Position numbers and translations under genes: made by a program. DNA of 64,000 bases. Origin: Massilia aquatica. Its GTDB lineage: Bacteria; Pseudomonadota; Gammaproteobacteria; Burkholderiales; Burkholderiaceae_D. The stretch lies in NCBI RefSeq assembly GCF_011682045.1, contig NZ_VVIW01000005.1, positions 124,001 to 188,000 on the forward strand, written 5' to 3'. Below the pieces are notes generated by a model. It was given only the letters and a program-made list of their open reading frames with translations, made no database searches and was not told the DNA's origin. Of the stretch, positions 1-7,450 are shown piece by piece (positions within the stretch are counted from its first letter, which is position 1; each line of letters starts with the position of its first letter).

Positions 1-2510
1 AGCATATTGATCGCCGCACCCAGGTTCTGCACGCGCACGCGGTCGGCCAGGCTGGTCGACTGTGGCAGCTTGAACGCGTTCAGGTCGAACAGGGTCTGGT
101 TATCGTGCGCTTCGACGTAGTTGATGGTCTCCGCCGGACTGGCCGCAAACCCCGCCTTCTGCCCAGCGTAATCGACATCCGCATTCTTGCGCAGCACGCC
201 CGCGCGGTCGATAAAGCTGTAGTCGCGCAGGGTGCCCGACAAGCCCACCTTGATCAAGTCGCCCAGGCGCAGCAAGTCGTCCCTGGTTTGGGTGCTGGCC
301 GCATTCGGGTCGGTAAAGGCGCCGTTGATGAAGCCCTGCTGGCTGATCAGCTCAAGCCCGCCATCGCAGCAGCCGCCGCCGCGCACGGCGTCGCGCAAGC
401 GGTCGTTGAACGAGCCGACGCCGATGCCGAACATATTCGCCTGGCGCGCCTGCACGAAGCGCGCGTCGTTGCCGATCGTGCCGAAGTTCCAGGCTTCGCC
501 GTACAGGTAAATCTCGCGCCCGGCGGCGCGGTCCACCTTGGTTTTCAGGTCGGTGATGACCGACAGCGGCGCCATGCCCATGATGTCGAAGCGGAAGCTG
601 TCGACCTTGTAGCCGGTGGCCCAGGTGACGACCGAGTCGGTCATCAGCTTGGCCATCATCGCGTTTTCGGCGGCGGTGTCGGCGCAGCAGCTGTCGTTGA
701 GGATCGCGCCGCTCGCGTTGAGCCGGTAGTAGTAGGTCGGCACGATCTTGTCGAGTACCGACAGCGGGCCTTGCTGCGAGTCGCTAGTGTGGTTGTAGAC
801 CACGTCCATCGTCACGCGCAAGCCTTGTTCGTGCAGCGACTTGACCATGGCGCGGAACTCGCGCACGCGCACCGCGCCGTCGTTGGCGTCGGTGGCAAAG
901 CCGCCATCGGGCGCGCTGTAGTGGACCGGATCGTAGCCCCAGTTGAAGCAGTCGCTGTCGCTGGCGGCGGCAACTGCCGCCTGCTGGCTCTCCGCGTTGG
1001 CGGCGGCATTGGCAATGACTGGCGTGGTGCAGCCGGTTTCATTCACGCTGGCGATGTCGAAACTGGGCAGCAGGTGGATGTGGCTCATGCCGGCGCGCTG
1101 CAATGCGCGCAAGTGGCGCATGCCGTTCGAATGCACATCGGTGAAAGCGAGGAATTTGCCGCGATGCGGCGCCGGTACGGTGAGGTCGCTGGCGCTGAAA
1201 TCGCGCACCTGCAGCTCATACAGCGAGATGTCGGTCGGATGATCGAGGCGTGGAATCGCGTGTTCATCCCAGCCGGCCGGTTTGAGCACCGCGCTGTCGA
1301 GATTGGCGACAAAGCTGCGCTGGCCGTTGGCGTTCAGGCTCAATGAATACGGATCGGTGACCACGTTGCTGACCACCGTGTTGTTGGCCCAGCGCGACAG
1401 CACGTTGACCGTGTAGGTGTAATAGGCGCGGTTGGTCCAGGCGGCGTTGGGGGCGGTGTAATGCCATACGCCGCTGCTGGCGTCGCGCGTCATCGGCACG
1501 CTGCTGGCATTGGTGGTCGTCGCGTCCGGGTACACATTGAGCGCGACCGACTTGGCCGTTGGCGCCCATACGCGAAAGGTAGGCACGCCGGCGCGGTTGA
1601 AGGTCGCGCCCAGCGCGCTGCTGGCGGCGGTCGGGGCGAACAGCGCGTCGAGCAGGCCGCTCGTTTGCAGAGACGTGACCTGTACCAGCTTGCCCGCCGC
1701 ATCGAACTGCGCGATTGCGAACTGGCCGCTGATTTTAGCGGGCAGGCCGGCCAGGTCGGCGCTGGACAGCGTCAACGCGGTGGCATTCGCCAGGTGCGGA
1801 TATTTCGCTTGCAGGGCTGGCGGCAGGGCACCAGCGACGCGCAGGTCGATGCTGCCATCGGCGCCGGTGACGCCATCGGGCGCGGAGCCCATGCCGCCAT
1901 TGGCCGCGTAAAACAGCTTGTAGCTGACAGCAAGCGGTGTGCCCGGCCAGGCCACGGTATCGCGTGAGAGCCAGTGCGCGGCGGCGTTGGCCAGATTGCC
2001 GAAGCTGATCGCCGGGGCGCTGGTGTAGACCTTGCAGTCGCCTTCGAGCAGCCAGACTTCCTGGCCGCGGGTGGCGATGTCCGCCGCAAAATCGCCGGCC
2101 TGGTCGCTCGCGCAGTTCTTGTTGCCGCTGCCGTCGGTGAGCAGGAAGTCGATTTTGGTTTTGGTGGCGTCGACAGGAATGTCGACATAGCCGCCATAGC
2201 TGTCGCTGGCCGCCAGCATGAACCGGTCCTTGATCCATTCCACGCTCGGCTTCGCGGGGCCCGACCACGAATACACGCCCCACTGCGCTTCGTCGCGCTG
2301 GGCCCGGCGGTAGTGGATGCGGATGGTGCCGGGCGCCACGGCCGCAATCGAGACCGAAGCGCGCCGCACCGATTCCGACATCGTCGTCGGTGCCTGCGGG
2401 GCGCTGTCGGGAGCATTGGAACCGCCGCAGGCGGCCAGCAGGCTGGCGCACAGGCTCGTGATGAGCAAGCGTGCGTGGGTGAATGAAGTAATACTACTAA
2501 GAGAATGCAT
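1..2510 (-). CDS. pulA: Pullulanase-type alpha-1,6-glucosidase lipoprotein (3' end cut by window)
   Basis: This is a GH13 debranching enzyme that hydrolyses alpha-1,6 links in pullulan, starch or glycogen dextrins. The reading frame is open from the ATG at 2510 to the window edge, about 836 codons, so the C-terminus lies outside. The N-terminus has a lipoprotein signal peptide with lipobox LLAAC followed by GG, which predicts an envelope-anchored protein. N-terminal starch-binding and CBM48-like segments precede the catalytic barrel. GH13 motifs are VVYNHT (about residue 570), FRFDIMG with the nucleophile Asp (about 641) and YGEAWNFG with the acid/base Glu (about 671). A GGAG ribosome site lies 6 bases before the ATG. 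The start region carries a possible operator (see 2488-2615). Confidence 0.9.
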   Translation of the reverse strand, partial: MHSLSSITSFTHARLLITSLCASLLAACGGSNAPDSAPQAPTTMSESVRRASVSIAAVAPGTIRIHYRRAQRDEAQWGVYSWSGPAKPSVEWIKDRFMLAASDSYGGYVDIPVDATKTKIDFLLTDGSGNKNCASDQAGDFAADIATRGQEVWLLEGDCKVYTSAPAISFGNLANAAAHWLSRDTVAWPGTPLAVSYKLFYAANGGMGSAPDGVTGADGSIDLRVAGALPPALQAKYPHLANATALTLSSADLAGLPAKISGQFAIAQFDAAGKLVQVTSLQTSGLLDALFAPTAASSALGATFNRAGVPTFRVWAPTAKSVALNVYPDATTTNASSVPMTRDASSGVWHYTAPNAAWTNRAYYTYTVNVLSRWANNTVVSNVVTDPYSLSLNANGQRSFVANLDSAVLKPAGWDEHAIPRLDHPTDISLYELQVRDFSASDLTVPAPHRGKFLAFTDVHSNGMRHLRALQRAGMSHIHLLPSFDIASVNETGCTTPVIANAAANAESQQAAVAAASDSDCFNWGYDPVHYSAPDGGFATDANDGAVRVREFRAMVKSLHEQGLRVTMDVVYNHTSDSQQGPLSVLDKIVPTYYYRLNASGAILNDSCCADTAAENAMMAKLMTDSVVTWATGYKVDSFRFDIMGMAPLSVITDLKTKVDRAAGREIYLYGEAWNFGTIGNDARFVQARQANMFGIGVGSFNDRLRDAVRGGGCCDGGLELISQQGFINGAFTDPNAASTQTRDDLLRLGDLIKVGLSGTLRDYSFIDRAGVLRKNADVDYAGQKAGFAASPAETINYVEAHDNQTLFDLNAFKLPQSTSLADRVRVQNLGAAINM

Positions 2511-2615
2511 GTGCAACTCCTGAAGAGGGAGGGATGTGCAGCGGCGCCCTTGTCCTTGATGCGTCGTTTTTGTGACCCCGCTGGCGGTCGGCATAAAGCC
2601 TATGTAATATTACTA
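2488..2615 (-). promoter_or_regulatory. Two near-identical 12-bp elements around the pullulanase promoter
   Basis: On the minus strand TAGTAATATTAC lies at 2604-2615, upstream of the pullulanase start. TAGTAGTATTAC lies at 2488-2499, inside codons 4-8. The two copies differ at one base and are 116 bp apart. The upstream copy is embedded in an AT-rich palindrome. This arrangement fits two operator sites for a sugar-responsive repressor, but no regulator gene is adjacent and the reading is inference. Confidence 0.35.
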
Positions 2616-2788
2616 CACATTGTTTCGGAAGTTGTACGGAAATCAATTGGAAGCAGCCTGCCAGCGGAGCGGCGGAGGGGGCGGGAGAGAAAGGCGAACG
2701 CCGTCCTGCGCCGGTGAAGGCGCGGACGGGCGGAGCAAGCGGAGAAGGAAAAGCGGGTGCGGCGTAGTTGCACTACGCCCCCGTCAGA

Positions 2789-3721
2789 TCAAGGCAGGGC
2801 CCAGATCCAGCGCACGATGTGGAAGAAGATCGGGGCGGCGAAACCGAGCGAATCGAGGCGGTCCATGTAGCCGCCGTGGCCGGCGATGCCGGTGCCCCAG
2901 TCCTTGGCCCCGAGCGAGCGCTTCACGCCCGACATGACCAGGCCGCCCATGACGCCGCCGATGACGATCAGCGCGGCCATGCCGGCCGCCTGCAAGGGCG
3001 TAAATGGCGTCACAAAAGCCAGCAACGCGCCGATGCCCATGGTCGCCAGGCCACCGCCGAGCAAGCCTTCCCAAGTTTTGTTGGGGCTCAGTTTGGGCAC
3101 CATCTTGTGCTTGCCGAAGAGTTTGCCGAAGATGTACTGCAGCACATCGCTGATCTGCACGATGAACACGAAGAAGAACAGCAACTGGGCGTTGTGACCC
3201 TGGAAGCTCGGGATGTCGAGCATCAGCAGCGCCGGCGCGTGGCTCACGCCGTACACGCAGAACATCACCGCGAACAGGATGCGCGCGTTGCGCGACAAAA
3301 AATCATCGGTATCCTGGCTGATCGCGCTGGCGGCCGAGATGAGGAAGAAGATATACACCGGGATCATGATCGCGAACAGGCCGTACCACTGGGTCCACAG
3401 CAGCCAGTACTGGGCCGGCAGGGCGATGAAAAAGGCGATGAACAGCGGCCAGTAGTCGCTCTTGCGGGTTGGGGTAAGGGTGAGGAATTCGCGCAGCGCC
3501 ATCAGCGAGGCGAAGCCGAACACTACGATCGTCACATAGCGGCCCAGCACCAGCGCCGAAAACAGCACGCCCGCCATGATCCACCAGGCGTTGATGCGGG
3601 CATTGAGGTTGACGATGGTCGGATTGCCGGGATTCCGGAGCCGCAGCACGAAGCCGATGCTCGAGGCGAGGACCAGGATCGCCAGCAGGATCTGGCCGGT
3701 CAGCATGAATAGGGGAGTCAT
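2789..3721 (-). CDS. cdsA: Phosphatidate cytidylyltransferase (CDP-diglyceride synthase)
   Basis: The enzyme makes CDP-diacylglycerol from phosphatidic acid and CTP in the inner membrane. The 310-residue protein is strongly hydrophobic with about eight membrane segments, close to the usual CdsA length. The C-terminal signature KRSLGAKDWGTGIAGHGG followed by YMDRLDS matches the CDP-alcohol cytidylyltransferase pattern, including the two Asp residues of the metal site. SPNKTWEG is a further family motif. The gene lies 10 bp downstream of an acyltransferase gene on the same strand. The pair would convert lysophosphatidate to phosphatidate to CDP-diacylglycerol. Confidence 0.93.
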   Translation of the reverse strand: MTPLFMLTGQILLAILVLASSIGFVLRLRNPGNPTIVNLNARINAWWIMAGVLFSALVLGRYVTIVVFGFASLMALREFLTLTPTRKSDYWPLFIAFFIALPAQYWLLWTQWYGLFAIMIPVYIFFLISAASAISQDTDDFLSRNARILFAVMFCVYGVSHAPALLMLDIPSFQGHNAQLLFFFVFIVQISDVLQYIFGKLFGKHKMVPKLSPNKTWEGLLGGGLATMGIGALLAFVTPFTPLQAAGMAALIVIGGVMGGLVMSGVKRSLGAKDWGTGIAGHGGYMDRLDSLGFAAPIFFHIVRWIWALP

Positions 3722-3731
3722 CGGGGTCTTC

Positions 3732-4343
3732 TTAGAAAGTATCGGCCAGATCGCAAACGGCCTGGTGCATGCGGACGATGAAGGTTTCCTTGTCTTCGCC
3801 GCGGTCGTTGTAGAGCGGCGCGCCGAAGTGCGAGCGGCACAGCAGCGGGAGCGGAAACGGCGCGCCCTTGGGCAGCGCGCGGTGCAGGTTTTGCTGGTAC
3901 ACCGGGATCAGGGCCAGGGTAGGGCGGTCTTTGCTCAAGTGGTACAGGCCGGACTTGAACTCGCCCGGCAGGGTGGTATCCCTGCGTGTGCCCTCGGGGA
4001 AGACGATCAGTGAATCATGCTGGTCGAGTGCGTCTTTCAGCGGCAGCAGCGCGTCCGCGCCGCCTTTTTCTCGATCGACCAGCACCACATTGAGCAGTGT
4101 GTGCGCGATGTAGCGGCGCATGGCGGTCTTGTTCCAGTAATCGGCGCCGGCGACGGGCCGGGTGCGGTCGCGCATGGCCGGAGGAATGGCGGCCAGCAGA
4201 CCGGTGGTATCGAGGTGGCTGGTGTGATTGGCGAAAAACACGCAGGGATGGACGGGCGGCACATCGTAAAAGGCGGCGCCGCCGACGACCAGGCGCTGCA
4301 GGCCGAGCAAGATATCGCGCTGCATGCGGAAAAAGGGGTTCAC
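3732..4343 (-). CDS. 1-acyl-glycerol-3-phosphate acyltransferase family (PlsC-like)
   Basis: This membrane-associated acyltransferase probably acylates lysophosphatidic acid. The HTSHLDT segment is the HX4D catalytic motif and FPEGTRR is the acceptor-binding motif of the PlsC family. The length of about 203 residues is short but normal for small PlsC-like proteins. The start is uncertain. A GTG at 4343 gives VNPFFRMQRDILL, a TTG at 4376 would add 11 residues, and an ATG at 4325 would shorten it. None has a strong ribosome site. It is probably co-transcribed with cdsA 10 bp downstream. Confidence 0.85.
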   Translation of the reverse strand: MNPFFRMQRDILLGLQRLVVGGAAFYDVPPVHPCVFFANHTSHLDTTGLLAAIPPAMRDRTRPVAGADYWNKTAMRRYIAHTLLNVVLVDREKGGADALLPLKDALDQHDSLIVFPEGTRRDTTLPGEFKSGLYHLSKDRPTLALIPVYQQNLHRALPKGAPFPLPLLCRSHFGAPLYNDRGEDKETFIVRMHQAVCDLADTF

Positions 4344-4490
4344 TGTGTGGCTTTCTGTTCGGTACAAACCGGCCAAGTGTAAATGTTATTTAACTGTCTA
4401 TCAACATTATTATTTTTGCTTGTGCAACTTTTCCCACAACCGGGGTCTGACCTATGATTCGTAACTAATTGCAAGAAAGCATCAAAATCC

Positions 4491-4690
4491 ACAACCGGGG
4501 TCAGAGCTTTAATCTGCAATTAATTGCAATTTCATGTACAGAGAACGGCCGGAATGCGCGCTGATGATTCCGCTTTTCTGGTCGATGTTGGGCAGCTACA
4601 GAGGGATAGCGTCCCTTGAGGTAGTGCGCGGGACTATGCGGAAATATAGGGTAGGAAATAGTTTCGAATTAAAGCTCTGACCCCGGTTGT
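4491..4690. mobile_element. 200-bp element bounded by a perfect 23-bp inverted repeat
   Basis: The left end at 4491-4513 (acaaccggggtcagagcttt then aat) and the right end at 4668-4690 are exact reverse complements over 23 bp. The interior contains one 48-codon open frame (4534-4680) that ends within the right arm. A related but unpaired copy of the end sequence (acaaccggggtctgacc) lies just left at 4436-4452. The shape resembles a MITE or a decayed REP-associated transposon. It fills most of the 395-bp gap between the acyltransferase and cphA. The related palindrome ACCGGGGTCAGACCCCGGT occurs at 49187-49205. Confidence 0.6.
4534..4680 (+). CDS. Short hypothetical ORF inside the inverted-repeat element
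   Basis: ATG at 4534 to TGA at 4680 encodes 48 residues beginning MYRERPECAL and ending GNSFELKL. The last codons and the stop lie in the right inverted-repeat arm. No clear ribosome site precedes the ATG and I recognise no domain. It may be a remnant of a transposase-like or captured coding sequence rather than a working gene. Confidence 0.2.
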   Translation: MYRERPECALMIPLFWSMLGSYRGIASLEVVRGTMRKYRVGNSFELKL

Positions 4691-4720
4691 AGGAGGCCGG
4701 AGCTTTATCTGGGGGTTTGT

Positions 4721-4771
4721 CTGACCTCTGACGGGCAATGTTTCGAATCAGAGGTCAGGCCCCGGTGGGGC
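4721..4771 (-). terminator. Possible hairpins downstream of cphA
   Basis: Two inverted repeats lie just after the cphA stop. One is gccccggtggggc at 4759-4771. The other pairs ctgacctctga (4721-4731) with tcagaggtcag (4748-4758) across a 16-base loop. There is no T-run, so a classical intrinsic terminator is not proven. They may be part of the neighbouring repeat element. Confidence 0.35.
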
Positions 4772-7342
4772 TCAGCCTTCGGCGATGCGGCCGGCGATGT
4801 GGGCCAGGGCTTCATCGACCTGGTCGATCAGGATGAGGCACAGGTCGCCTTCGCCCAGGCGCGCCAGCGCGGTGTCGATGGCGATGAACTCGCCGTTGAT
4901 TTCGTCCACGTGGGTGGTGCGTTTGGCGCCGGTCAGGCCCTGGCGCAGCAAAGCGACGACTTCGCCGTCGGCGCGCCCACGCTGGCATTGGTCCTGGTAC
5001 AGCAGCACGTCATCGAACGCCGCGCCGAGAATCTCGGTCTGCTGGCGGATGTCTTCGTCGCGCCGGTCGCCGGCGCCGCTGATGACCACCGAGCGCCGCT
5101 TGGCGGGCATGCTTTCGACCGCGCCCACCAGGGCCAGGATGGCGTCGGGATTGTGGCCGTAGTCGGCAATCACGGTCGCGCCACGGTAGTTGAAGACGTT
5201 GAAGCGCCCCGGCGCGTTGTCGCTCTCGTTGGCGAACGAGGCGAGCCCGGTGCGGATGTCGTCCCAGCTGGTGCCGACCGCCCATGCCGCCGCCACCGAG
5301 GCCATCACGTTATCGACCTGGAAGCCAATGCTGCCGCCGCGCGTGATCGGCACCTCGGCCAGCGCGATGCGGTGTTCGATCTTGCCCTGTGCCGCGACCA
5401 GCGTGGCGCCGTCCACATACACCACGCGCTGGCCCTGGGCGCGGTGGGTCGACATGACCGGGTGCCCGCAATCGGCGGTGAAGAAGGTGACGCTGCCGCG
5501 GCAGTTGTTGGCCATGCCCACCACCGCCGGGTCGTTCGCGTTCAATACCGCCACGCCGCTGTCGGCGACGTTCTGCACGATCACGCGCTTGAGCACCGCC
5601 AGGTCTTCGACCGTGGTGATGTAGTTCAGGCCCAGGTGGTCGCCTGCGCCGATGTTGGTGACCACGGCCACCTGGCAGCGGTCGAAGGCCAGGCCTTCGC
5701 GCAGCAGGCCGCCGCGCGCGGTCTCAAAAACGGCGGCGTCGACATCCGGATGGAGCAGCACGTTGCGCGCGCTGCGCGGGCCGCTGCAGTCGCCGCTGTC
5801 GATGCGCCGGCCTTCTATATACACGCCGTCGGTGTTGGTCATGCCGGTGCGCAGGCCGCCCGCCGTGAGCAGGTGGGCGATCAGGCGTACCGTGGTGGTC
5901 TTGCCGTTGGTGCCGGTCACCGCGACCACCGGAATGCGGCCGTCGTCGCCGTCGGCGAACATCGATGAGATGATCGCTTCGCCGACCGGGCGGCCTTTGC
6001 CGAACGAGGGCGAGAGGTGCATGCGCAAGCCAGGTGCGGCATTGACTTCGACGATGCCGCCGTTCTGTTCTTCGATCGGTTTGAGCACGCTGTCGCACAC
6101 CAGGTCGACGCCGCAGATGTCCAGGCCCACCATGTGGGCGGCGGCGATGGCGCGCGCTGCCACTTCGGGATGGACGTCGTCGGTGACGTCGCTGGCCGCG
6201 CCGCCGGTCGAGAGGTTGGCGTTATTGCGCAGGATGACGCGCTGGCCCTTGGCGGCAACCGATTCGGCCACCAGGCCTTGCTTGGCCAGGCTGGCCAGGG
6301 CGATGTCGTCGAAGCGGATCTTGGTCAGCGAGGTCGCATGGCCATTGCCGCGGCGGGGGTCGAGGTTGACCTGTTCGACCAGTTCGCGCACGCTGTGCTT
6401 GCCGTCGCCGACCACGATCGGCGGGTCGCGCCGCGCGGCGGCAATGAGTTTGTTGCCGATGACGAGCAGGCGGAAGTCGTGGCCGGGCAGGTAGCGTTCG
6501 ACCAGGATATCGTCGCGGAACTCGGCGGCGGCGTGGTAGCCGGCCACCAGTTGGTCGCGCGTGGTGACGTTGACGGTCACGCCCTTGCCCTGGTTGCCGT
6601 CTTTCGGCTTGATGACGACCGGCAGGCCGATCTCCAAAGCGGCAGCCCAGGCGTCGTCCGGGTCGGCGGCCACGCGGCCGAGCGGCACCGGCACGCCGGC
6701 CGCGTGCAGCAGTTTCTTGGTCAGTTCTTTATCTTGCGCGATCGATTCGGCAATCGCGCCGGTGCTGTCGATTTCGGCGGCCTGGATCTTGCGCTGGCGG
6801 CTACCCCAGCCGAACATGACCAGGCTGCCGTCGGTCAGGCGCCGGAACGGGATGTTGCGCGCCACCGCGGCTTGCACGATGGCGCCGGTGCTGGGGCCGA
6901 GGCGCACGTCCTCGTCCAGGTCGCGCAGTTGCAGCAAGGCGGCGCCAAGGTCGAACGGGGTGTCGCCGGCGGCGGCGGCGCACAGTTGCGCGGCCAGGTC
7001 CATGGCCAGGCGGCCGACCGCTTCTTCGGAATACTCGACCACGACCTGGAAGATGCCTGCTTCGGGCGTGGCGGTGGTGCGGCTGAAGGTGATGGGGCAG
7101 CCGGCTTGCGCCTGCAGGCCGAGCGCCGCCAGTTCCAGCACCTGGGCCATGGCGATGCGGTCGTGGTGGCCGAGTGTTTGCAGCTCGCTCATTTCGGGGA
7201 AGCGCGCGCGCAGGCGTTCTTCGAAGCCGGGCAGGGCGCCAACATCCTGTTCGGCACTGGTGCAGGCGACGATCGCTTCGATCGAGGTGTGGTGGCTCCA
7301 GAGGTTGGGACCACGCAGGGCCCGTACGCGAGATACTTCCAT
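4772..7342 (-). CDS. cphA: Cyanophycin synthetase
   Basis: CphA polymerises aspartate and arginine into the nitrogen reserve cyanophycin using ATP. The 856-residue protein has the family order of N-terminal domain, ATP-grasp domain (about 200-460) and Mur-ligase-like domain. The ATP-grasp part shows IKPKDGNQGKGV and VEVNAAPGLRMH. The Mur domain has an intact P-loop, GTNGKTTT, at residues 477-484. Its C-terminal part carries GRFNVFNYRGATVIADYGHN, which is typical of full-length enzymes. It lies 108 bp downstream of a paralogue on the same strand, so the two are probably one operon. No cyanophycinase is visible in the window. Confidence 0.95.
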   Translation of the reverse strand: MEVSRVRALRGPNLWSHHTSIEAIVACTSAEQDVGALPGFEERLRARFPEMSELQTLGHHDRIAMAQVLELAALGLQAQAGCPITFSRTTATPEAGIFQVVVEYSEEAVGRLAMDLAAQLCAAAAGDTPFDLGAALLQLRDLDEDVRLGPSTGAIVQAAVARNIPFRRLTDGSLVMFGWGSRQRKIQAAEIDSTGAIAESIAQDKELTKKLLHAAGVPVPLGRVAADPDDAWAAALEIGLPVVIKPKDGNQGKGVTVNVTTRDQLVAGYHAAAEFRDDILVERYLPGHDFRLLVIGNKLIAAARRDPPIVVGDGKHSVRELVEQVNLDPRRGNGHATSLTKIRFDDIALASLAKQGLVAESVAAKGQRVILRNNANLSTGGAASDVTDDVHPEVAARAIAAAHMVGLDICGVDLVCDSVLKPIEEQNGGIVEVNAAPGLRMHLSPSFGKGRPVGEAIISSMFADGDDGRIPVVAVTGTNGKTTTVRLIAHLLTAGGLRTGMTNTDGVYIEGRRIDSGDCSGPRSARNVLLHPDVDAAVFETARGGLLREGLAFDRCQVAVVTNIGAGDHLGLNYITTVEDLAVLKRVIVQNVADSGVAVLNANDPAVVGMANNCRGSVTFFTADCGHPVMSTHRAQGQRVVYVDGATLVAAQGKIEHRIALAEVPITRGGSIGFQVDNVMASVAAAWAVGTSWDDIRTGLASFANESDNAPGRFNVFNYRGATVIADYGHNPDAILALVGAVESMPAKRRSVVISGAGDRRDEDIRQQTEILGAAFDDVLLYQDQCQRGRADGEVVALLRQGLTGAKRTTHVDEINGEFIAIDTALARLGEGDLCLILIDQVDEALAHIAGRIAEG

Positions 7343-7450
7343 AAACCGTTCATCCTAAGTGTTGCGCTGGTGCGCCGCTGCGCCTTCGGGGCGTCGACAC
7401 TGCCGGCATCCCGGCCAGGTGGCCGGGCGCTGCGTTGTTAAAGTTGCCTG

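Noticed and set aside
105-1346. Long plus-strand open frame opposite the pullulanase gene
   Set aside because: Its product is Arg/Ala/His/Val-rich without domains, a usual antisense artefact of high-GC coding DNA. The minus strand encodes recognisable GH13 motifs over the same bases.
2505-2788. Short plus-strand frames between the pullulanase and cdsA genes
   Set aside because: They are Arg/Gly-rich, lack ribosome sites and overlap the pullulanase promoter region. I see only the palindromic elements in this gap.
6017-7441. 474-codon plus-strand frame over cphA, and similar frames over the second cphA (7691-9148)
   Set aside because: They mirror real coding sequence and have compositionally odd products. 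The opposite strand carries clear ATP-grasp and Mur-ligase motifs.
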